Assembly (NCBI GenBank): GCA_036001225.1
Contig: DASYUM010000089.1
Span: 1 to 16,590, forward strand
DNA: 16,590 nucleotides
Direction of reading: 5' to 3'
Source of the DNA: DASYUM01 sp036001225
GTDB taxonomy: Bacteria; Methylomirabilota; Methylomirabilia; Rokubacteriales; DASRDR01
The notes beneath the pieces were generated by a model. The model did not search any database, was not told where the DNA came from, and was given only the letters and a program-made list of their open reading frames with translations. Shown piece after piece: positions 12,685 through 16,590 of this stretch (the first letter of the stretch is position 1; every line of letters starts with the position of its first letter). The position numbers and the translations under genes are program-made.

Positions 12685-12718
12685 TCCGCTATCATACGGG
12701 CGGACGATTGTCGCGCAT

Positions 12719-12887
12719 GCGCGCCACCGGACGTCGCGGGGCTGGGGCCCCGCCGTCCGGGGCGCGCGACCCCAAAAAACACGCCACCGGACGTCGCGGG
12801 GCTGGGGCCCCGCCGTCCGGGGCGCGCGAACCCGACGGCGCGCCGCAGGACGTCGTGGGGCTGGGGCCCCGCCGTCCGAGGCGCGCG
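12719..12887 (+). repeat. Hairpin repeat array B (three copies, ~60 bp period)
   Basis: Copies start near 12719, 12782 and 12838 with a period of 60 then 59 bp. Each reads CCACCGGACGTCGCGGGGC (or a close variant), TGGG, then GCCCCGCCGTCCG and GGCGCGCG, folding as a 6 bp plus 7 bp stem with a two-base bulge and a four-base loop. Each is followed by a short tail beginning ACCC or AACCC. Copies 1 and 2 are identical over ~45 bp; copy 3 has drifted (GCAGGACGTCGTG). The array fills the region between the divergent hydrolase and ureohydrolase genes and ends at the latter's Shine-Dalgarno sequence. Confidence 0.93.
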
Positions 12888-12893
12888 AACCCG

Positions 12894-12900
12894 AAGGAGG
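12894..12900 (+). promoter_or_regulatory. Ribosome binding site that fixes the ureohydrolase start
   Basis: AAGGAGG lies six bases before GTG 12907 and immediately follows the tail of the third repeat copy (CCCG at 12890-12893). It decides in favour of the GTG over in-frame codons inside the repeat array. Confidence 0.75.
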
Positions 12901-12906
12901 CGACCC

Positions 12907-13788
12907 GTGGGGCGAGAGACGGTGATCGCGTTCATCGGCGTGCCGTACGACGGGGCGGCGACCCTCGGCTGGCCGGGCGCGCGGTACGCGCCGGCCGAGG
13001 TCCGCCGCCACCTCGGGTGGATGGCGATGCGCGTCCAGGACGGCGAGCTCTACTGGATCGACGAGGACCGCCTGGTCTCCTTCGATCCCGGCCAGCTCGT
13101 GGACGCCGGCGACGCCGCGGTGGTCCCCCACGACCTCATGGCGACGCTCGCCGCCGTGCGGGCGAAGACGCGGGCGGAGACGGCGGCCGGTCGCGTCCCC
13201 CTGGTGGTCGGCGGGGACGACTCGATCCTCTTCCCGGCCGTGGCGGGCTTCCACGACGCCGTCGCCGGCTCGGTGGCGGTCGTCCACTTCGACGCCCACC
13301 TGGACCTGCTCGACGAGTCACCAGCCCAGGGACGCTACAGCCAGTCGAGCGGGATGCGGCGGGCGCTGGAGCTGCCACGGGTCGCCGCCCGGCACTCGGT
13401 CCAGGTCGGGACCCGGAACTTCAACTTTCCCGCCTCCAAGCGCTTTGTCGACAAGGTCGGCCTCACCGAGCTGCCGGCGCGAGCGGTTCTCCGCCACGGG
13501 ACCGCGTGGACGCTCGAGCGCATCCAGGCGGTGGTGGCGGGCGCCGATCACATCTTCGTGTCGGTGGACCTGGACGTGCTCGATCCCGCCCACGCGCCGG
13601 GGGTCGGCTGGCACGAGCCGGGCGGGCTCACCAGCCGCGAGCTGCTCGATCTGGTGGTGAGCCTGGCGCCGATCACGGGCGGGTTCGCGCTCAACGAGGT
13701 CAACCCGCTGACCGACCAGCGGGCCCAGACGAGCATCCTGGCGGCCAACGTGGTCTTCCAGTTCGCGGTGGCGGCGGCGGGACGGTGA
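12907..13788 (+). CDS. Ureohydrolase (arginase/agmatinase superfamily)
   Basis: 293 aa, GTG 12907. The family hydrolyses guanidino groups to urea with two Mn ions. Visible motifs: VVGGDDSILFP (101-110), VVHFDAHLDLLDE (DAHLD at 129-133), FVSVDLDVLDPAHAPGVGWH (Asp221 and Asp223) and FALNEVNPLTD (Glu264). The usual GGDHS metal-binding motif is GGDDS here, with Asp105 in place of the first Mn-ligand histidine; the remaining ligands are intact. N-terminal FIGVPYDGAATLGWPGARYA and LVDAGDAAVVP point to agmatinase or guanidino-acid hydrolase rather than true arginase, but the substrate cannot be fixed. Proline-rich or signal sequences are absent, so it is cytoplasmic. It stands alone between array B and a terminator hairpin. 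Confidence 0.9.
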   Translation: MGRETVIAFIGVPYDGAATLGWPGARYAPAEVRRHLGWMAMRVQDGELYWIDEDRLVSFDPGQLVDAGDAAVVPHDLMATLAAVRAKTRAETAAGRVPLVVGGDDSILFPAVAGFHDAVAGSVAVVHFDAHLDLLDESPAQGRYSQSSGMRRALELPRVAARHSVQVGTRNFNFPASKRFVDKVGLTELPARAVLRHGTAWTLERIQAVVAGADHIFVSVDLDVLDPAHAPGVGWHEPGGLTSRELLDLVVSLAPITGGFALNEVNPLTDQRAQTSILAANVVFQFAVAAAGR

Positions 13789-13807
13789 GGGCGGGCCCCT
13801 CACCTGC

Positions 13808-13833
13808 CCCTCTCCCCGTGAAGGGGGAGAGGG
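13808..13833. terminator. Bidirectional terminator-like hairpin
   Basis: CCCTCTCCCC (13808-13817) pairs with GGGGAGAGGG (13824-13833) around a six-base loop. It lies 20 bp after the ureohydrolase stop and 11 bp before the methyltransferase stop on the opposite strand. Its left flank, CCCCTCACCTGCCCCTCT, is shared with the reverse complement of the hairpin at 11521-11552. Confidence 0.6.
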
Positions 13834-13843
13834 AACGGTCAGG

Positions 13844-14473
13844 CTAGGCGCGGTTCATGCACTTGACCAGGTGCCACCCCCGGAGGAGGTTCACCCGGCG
13901 GGTGACCTCGGGGGTCAGGCCCACGGTCTCGAGCAGGGGCGTCAAGGCGAGGTTTGTCTTCCAGCCGAGGTGCGCGCAGACGGGCGCCAGCGCGTCCTCG
14001 ATCCGGCGCATGACGGGGTTCTTGCTCCGGAAGTGGTTCAGGACGACGAGGGTGCCGCCGGGTTTGGTGACCCGCCGCATCTCGCGGAGCACGGCGACCG
14101 GGTCGGGCACGGCGCTGATCACGTAGGTCGCCAGCGTCGCGTCGAACTCCCCTTCGCCGAAGTCCATGGCCGAGGCGTCCATCACCTTCAGGGTGACCCG
14201 GCTCATGCGGAGGGACTCGACCTTCTCCTGGGCTTTGCGGAGCATCCCTTCCGACAGATCGATCCCGACGAGGTCGATGTCGGGGGGGTAGAAGGGCAGG
14301 TTGAGGCCGGTCCCGATTCCTACCTCGAGGACGCGGCCGCGGGGCGGGTTCCCCAGCAGCCGCACGGCCGAGATGCGGCCCGGCTCGAAGATCTTCTTGA
14401 ACAGGAAGTCATAAATGGGTGAGTAGAAGTCGTAGGCCCGCCTGATCTGCCGCTCCTCCAGAGAGACGTCCAA
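13844..14473 (-). CDS. SAM-dependent methyltransferase, PmtA-like (phospholipid N-methyltransferase type)
   Basis: 209 aa from TTG 14473-14471, chosen because AAAGGAG (14488-14482) lies eight bases upstream and because the predicted promoter -10 (14521-14526) excludes the upstream GTG at 14530. Class I Rossmann methyltransferase: motif I RVLEVGIGTGLNLPFYP (47-63), GIDLSEGMLRKA (70-81), VMDASAMDF, DATLATYVISAVPDP and VTKPGGTLVVLNHF. The opening RAYDFYSPIYDFLFKKIFEP, followed by GR, resembles Rhodobacter-type PmtA, which methylates phosphatidylethanolamine toward phosphatidylcholine. UbiE-like quinone or other small-molecule methylation is the main alternative. mgtE ends 105 bp upstream on the same strand, but the gene seems to have its own promoter. 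Confidence 0.8.
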   Translation of the reverse strand: MDVSLEERQIRRAYDFYSPIYDFLFKKIFEPGRISAVRLLGNPPRGRVLEVGIGTGLNLPFYPPDIDLVGIDLSEGMLRKAQEKVESLRMSRVTLKVMDASAMDFGEGEFDATLATYVISAVPDPVAVLREMRRVTKPGGTLVVLNHFRSKNPVMRRIEDALAPVCAHLGWKTNLALTPLLETVGLTPEVTRRVNLLRGWHLVKCMNRA

Positions 14474-14520
14474 GCCGCGTTCTCCTTTCGGGTCCTTCAG
14501 GGGGCCGGGGGGCACCGTTA

Positions 14521-14549
14521 GTTCTAGCACGCCTGTGCCGGCCTGCCAA
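14521..14549 (-). promoter_or_regulatory. Sigma-70-type promoter for the methyltransferase
   Basis: Leftward -35 TTGGCA (14549-14544, 5/6), 17 bp spacer, -10 TAGAAC (14526-14521, 4/6). Start near 14514, about 41 nt before the TTG codon. Confidence 0.55.
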
Positions 14550-14578
14550 GGGCGGTCTTTCGTGCAAAGTCGATTCCA

Positions 14579-15931
14579 TCACTGGAGGAAGCGCAGGAGG
14601 ATGGTGGCGAGCCCGAGGAAGGAGAGGAAGCCCGCGCAGTCGGTGAACGTGGTGACGATGACGCCGGTGGCGACGGCGGGATCCACCCGGAGCAGCTTCA
14701 GCGCCACCGGGATCAGGGTGCCGGCCAGGGCGGCGACCAGCATGTTGGTGATCATGGCCAGCGCCAGGATGACGCCGAGCAGCCCGTGCCCCTTCCACAG
14801 GTACGCGATGGTTCCCGCCACCAGGCCCGTCCCTACGCCGTTGGCGATTCCGATGAGCGCCTCCCGGGCCAGCACCTTGCGCGTGTTGGCGAGGGAGAGG
14901 TCGCCGAGCGCGATGGCCCGCACGATGACGGTGAAGGTCTGGATGCCGGCATTGCCGCCCATGCCGGCCACGATCGGCATGAAGACGGCGAGGAGGGCCA
15001 GCTCCCGGATGGCGGGCTCGAACAGGCCGACGACCGCCGAGGCCAGGACGGCGGTCGGCAGGTTGACGAGGAGCCAGAACAGGCGGCGGCGGATGACCTT
15101 GGCCGGCGGATCGAAGATCGTCTCGTCCCCGGCCACGCCGGCCAGCCGGTGGATGTCCTCGGTGGCCTCCTCGTGGATGACGTCGATGACGTCGTCCACC
15201 GTGATGGTGCCGATCAGCCGGTTGTCCCGGCTCACCACCGGCACCGCCAGCAGGTTGTGCTTGGTGACCAGCCGCGCCACCTCCTCCTGGTCGGTGTCGG
15301 CGCTGACGCTGATGACCTCCGGGCGGCGGATCGCGTGGACGGGCGTGTTCGGATCGGCGGTGATGAGGCGGCGCAGGGGCACGACCCCGACCAGGTGCTC
15401 GTGGTCGTCCACGACGTACACGTAGAAGACGCCCTCCTTGGTCACCGCCTTGCGGACGTGGTCGAGCGCCTGCCCGACCGTCATGTCCTCGTGGACGGCT
15501 ACGAACTCCGGCGTCATGATGCCGCCGGCGGTGGACTCGCCGTACTGGAGGAGCTCCTGGATCTCCTCCGACTCCGCCTCCGGCATCCGCTCGAGGATCT
15601 CCTCCGCCTGCTCCTCGGGGAGGGTCTCGACGACGTCGGCGGCCTCGTCGGGCGGCATCCGATCGAGGATCGCGGAGACTTCGCCCTGGTCCAGCGCCTG
15701 GACGAGGGCGAGCAGGCTCTCGTTGTCCATCTCCGAGAGGACGGCGCCCGCCGTCTCGCGCGCCAGGTGGCGGAAGAGGGTCACTTGCTGCTCGATCGGC
15801 AGCTCGCGGAGGGCGGCGGCCAGGTCGGCCGGGTGGATGGCGGCCAGCCGTTCGCGTAGCTGCTCGGCGTCGTGCTCCTCGACGAGCCGCCGCAGCTCGT
15901 CCAGCAGGCGAGCCGACTCTTCGACTTCCAT
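14579..15931 (-). CDS. mgtE: Magnesium transporter MgtE
   Basis: 450 aa, ATG 15931-15929, the same length as Thermus thermophilus MgtE. MgtE is a dimeric Mg2+ channel gated by cytoplasmic Mg2+ binding. Order: N-terminal helical domain (1-~130, with HPADLAAALRELP and LDRMPPDEAADVVETLP), CBS domain 1 starting at STAGGIMTPEFVAV (133-146), CBS domain 2 (~200-255, NLLAVPVVSRDNRLIGTITV then DDVIDV), a plug helix, and five membrane spans (~285-450). PIVAGMGGNAGIQTFTVIVR (319-338) is the conserved pore segment, and Asp431 in VTTFTDCAGF matches the Mg-selectivity Asp432 of Thermus. The ribosome binding site is weak, and a 10 bp perfect hairpin ends nine bases upstream of ATG. A lapA-like gene lies upstream on the same strand. 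Confidence 0.96.
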   Translation of the reverse strand: MEVEESARLLDELRRLVEEHDAEQLRERLAAIHPADLAAALRELPIEQQVTLFRHLARETAGAVLSEMDNESLLALVQALDQGEVSAILDRMPPDEAADVVETLPEEQAEEILERMPEAESEEIQELLQYGESTAGGIMTPEFVAVHEDMTVGQALDHVRKAVTKEGVFYVYVVDDHEHLVGVVPLRRLITADPNTPVHAIRRPEVISVSADTDQEEVARLVTKHNLLAVPVVSRDNRLIGTITVDDVIDVIHEEATEDIHRLAGVAGDETIFDPPAKVIRRRLFWLLVNLPTAVLASAVVGLFEPAIRELALLAVFMPIVAGMGGNAGIQTFTVIVRAIALGDLSLANTRKVLAREALIGIANGVGTGLVAGTIAYLWKGHGLLGVILALAMITNMLVAALAGTLIPVALKLLRVDPAVATGVIVTTFTDCAGFLSFLGLATILLRFLQ

Positions 15932-15940
15932 CAGTCTTTC

Positions 15941-15964
15941 GGGGGGGTCTCGGAAGACCCCCCC
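15941..15964 (-). promoter_or_regulatory. Perfect hairpin just upstream of the mgtE start codon
   Basis: GGGGGGGTCT (15941-15950) pairs with AGACCCCCCC (15955-15964), with tetraloop CGGA on the plus strand and TCCG on the mRNA strand. In the mgtE message it ends nine bases before the AUG, where a ribosome binding site should be. It could limit translation, or end the lapA transcript. Confidence 0.55.
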
Positions 15965-15980
15965 AATGCCCCCCGGAACG

Positions 15981-16084
15981 GCGCGCCGCCGGACGTCGCG
16001 GGGCTGGGGGGCGCGACGAGGCGCGCGAGCCCAAAGATCGCGCCGCCGGACGTCGCGGGGCTGGGGGGCGCGACGAGGCGCGCG
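15981..16084 (+). repeat. Hairpin repeat array C (two variant copies)
   Basis: Copies at 15981-16027 and 16039-16084, near-identical to each other. The left half (GCCGGACGTCGCGGGGCTGG) matches arrays A and B. The right half is different: GGGGCGCGACGAGGCGCGCG replaces the usual GCCCCGCCGTCCG arm. The old stem cannot form; instead CGTCGCG pairs with CGCGACG (15994-16000 with 16012-16018 in copy 1), inside the retained GCGCGCC/GGCGCGC ends. Each copy is followed by a tail containing CCCAAAG. The array lies between lapA-like and mgtE, both on the minus strand. Confidence 0.9.
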
Positions 16085-16095
16085 AACCCAAAGTT

Positions 16096-16114
16096 GCGCC
16101 GGCGGAGCCGGCGC
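16096..16114. repeat. Small perfect hairpin downstream of lapA-like gene
   Basis: GCGCCGGC (16096-16103) and GCCGGCGC (16107-16114) with a GGA loop. It lies 67 bp beyond the lapA-like stop codon in the direction of transcription, with no T-run; it is possibly part of its 3' end. Confidence 0.4.
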
Positions 16115-16180
16115 TCGGAGCGGAACACCGACCGTTGGCGGTTCGGCAGGGCGTCGCGCATCGTCACTCCGACAGACTCC

Positions 16181-16471
16181 TCAGGCGACCGGCGGCCCCG
16201 CCGGTGGCGCCGGCGGCCGGGCACCGGCCGGCACGGTGGGCTCGCGGGCGCCGGCCGTCGCGCGCGCGCGCTGCCAGCGGCGGAGACGGCCGGCCAGACC
16301 GAGCAGCCCGGCTATCAGCGCGCCGGCGGTGGTGGCCCCCAGGGTGACGACGGCCACCGACGACTGGAGCTGCCAGCCGAGGAACTTCAGCGTGACCGGC
16401 TCGTGGTTCTGGAGGGCGAAGACGGCGACGGCGAGGAGGAGCAGGGTGACCAGGATGAAGAGCAGCTGCAT
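16181..16471 (-). CDS. LapA-domain (DUF1049) membrane protein
   Basis: 96 aa, ATG 16471-16469. Two membrane helices, about residues 2-20 (LLFILVTLLLLAVAVFAL) and 38-62 (SVAVVTLGATTAGALIAGLL), are joined by QNHEPVTLKFLGWQLQ, which matches the QN-x-x-x-V-x-L-x-F-L linker of the lipopolysaccharide assembly protein A family. A basic stretch (RLRRWQRARA) and a Pro/Ala-rich tail follow. In E. coli LapA works with LapB in regulating LPS synthesis through FtsH and LpxC; no LapB gene is seen beside it here, so the role is only suggested. The Shine-Dalgarno is weak. mgtE follows 249 bp later on the same strand, across array C. Confidence 0.85.
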   Translation of the reverse strand: MQLLFILVTLLLLAVAVFALQNHEPVTLKFLGWQLQSSVAVVTLGATTAGALIAGLLGLAGRLRRWQRARATAGAREPTVPAGARPPAPPAGPPVA

Positions 16472-16500
16472 CGACTACGACCGGAGTAGGTCCTTTATCT

Positions 16501-16525
16501 CGGAGGGGGGCGATGCCCCCCTCCG
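16501..16525. terminator. Perfect 11 bp hairpin upstream of lapA-like gene
   Basis: CGGAGGGGGGC (16501-16511) pairs with GCCCCCCTCCG (16515-16525) around a three-base GAT loop. On the minus strand it lies 30 bp before the lapA-like start, so it may end an upstream transcript or sit in the leader. There is no T-run. Confidence 0.5.
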
Positions 16526-16544
16526 AAGCCTCCCCCCGAAGTGG

Positions 16545-16561
16545 CGCGGGCAAAGCCCGCG
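16545..16561. terminator. Second hairpin near the right window edge
   Basis: CGCGGGC (16545-16551) pairs with GCCCGCG (16555-16561) around AAA. It is the outer of two successive hairpins upstream of the lapA-like gene; the remaining 29 bases to the window end hold nothing I can identify. Confidence 0.4.
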
Positions 16562-16590
16562 GTCAGAGCGCTTCGTTCCGAGGGTCGTCG

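Noticed and set aside
12719..12906. Earlier in-frame starts for the ureohydrolase inside repeat array B
   Set aside because: Translation of the repeats is low-complexity and not family-like, while GTG 12907 has an ideal RBS and begins at the conserved N-terminus.
14471..14530. GTG at 14530 as the methyltransferase start
   Set aside because: The predicted -10 (14526-14521) lies inside that extension, the extra residues are Pro/Gly-rich and unlike the family, and TTG 14473 has a proper Shine-Dalgarno.
12719..16084. Repeat arrays as CRISPR
   Set aside because: Units are ~50 bp palindromes with only ~10 bp tails between them rather than unique 30-40 bp spacers, copies drift, and no cas genes are present.
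14409..16091. 560-codon minus-strand frame overlapping mgtE and array C
   Set aside because: Shadow of mgtE in another frame, beginning in the hairpin repeats, whose translation gives repeated PAPRRPAAR units; mgtE itself accounts for the region.

Overview
The window is a high-GC (roughly 70% by eye) bacterial chromosome segment with compact operons, frequent GTG and TTG starts, and little strand bias. Gene content (a PuuD/urate-oxidase-N-type membrane protein, CaiB/BaiF CoA-transferase, molybdopterin synthase, TilS, HtrA protease, MgtE), together with clusters of a GC-rich hairpin repeat, resembles uncultivated soil or groundwater lineages such as Rokubacteria/Methylomirabilota. That placement is an inference from general resemblance, not a demonstrated affiliation.

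Layout. 1-111: 3' end of a gene with a cytochrome-c-like C-terminus. 173-307: two copies of a ~50 bp hairpin repeat. 359-1081 (-): membrane protein of the urate hydroxylase N-domain type, with a good sigma-70 promoter and a structured ~180 nt leader. 1442-1457: sigma-54-type -24/-12 element facing right, ahead of a BON-domain lipoprotein and a 50-aa DUF5670/Lmo0937-type membrane protein. 2066-2778: gene-poor stretch with two strong hairpins, one followed by a T-run, and a pair of 25 bp direct repeats. 2779-3323: a small XRE-type HTH protein and a SHOCT membrane protein, overlapping tail to tail. 3400-3474 (-): tRNA-Met(CAT) with encoded CCA and its own promoter. 3580-3925: a strong promoter and a 79-aa, 70% Asp/Glu protein.

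The long rightward block 3970-11516 holds CaiB/BaiF CoA-transferase, a crotonase-fold protein lacking both hydratase glutamates, folE (GTP cyclohydrolase I), an ErpA/IscA-type Fe-S carrier, moaD, moaE, tilS and an HtrA/DegP-type protease. The centre of interest is folE. It is interrupted by a complete 333-residue intein with two LAGLIDADG motifs, inserted exactly before the zinc-ligand Cys of the CEHH active-site motif, so active enzyme can form only after protein splicing.

The right side holds a leftward alpha/beta hydrolase, a second hairpin-repeat array (three copies) in the divergent region, a rightward ureohydrolase, and a leftward group of a PmtA-type methyltransferase, MgtE and a LapA-type membrane protein. 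The third repeat array lies between mgtE and lapA and has a changed right arm that forms a different hairpin. The most unusual items are the folE intein, the repeat family, the polyacidic protein, and a MoaD whose diglycine is not C-terminal.
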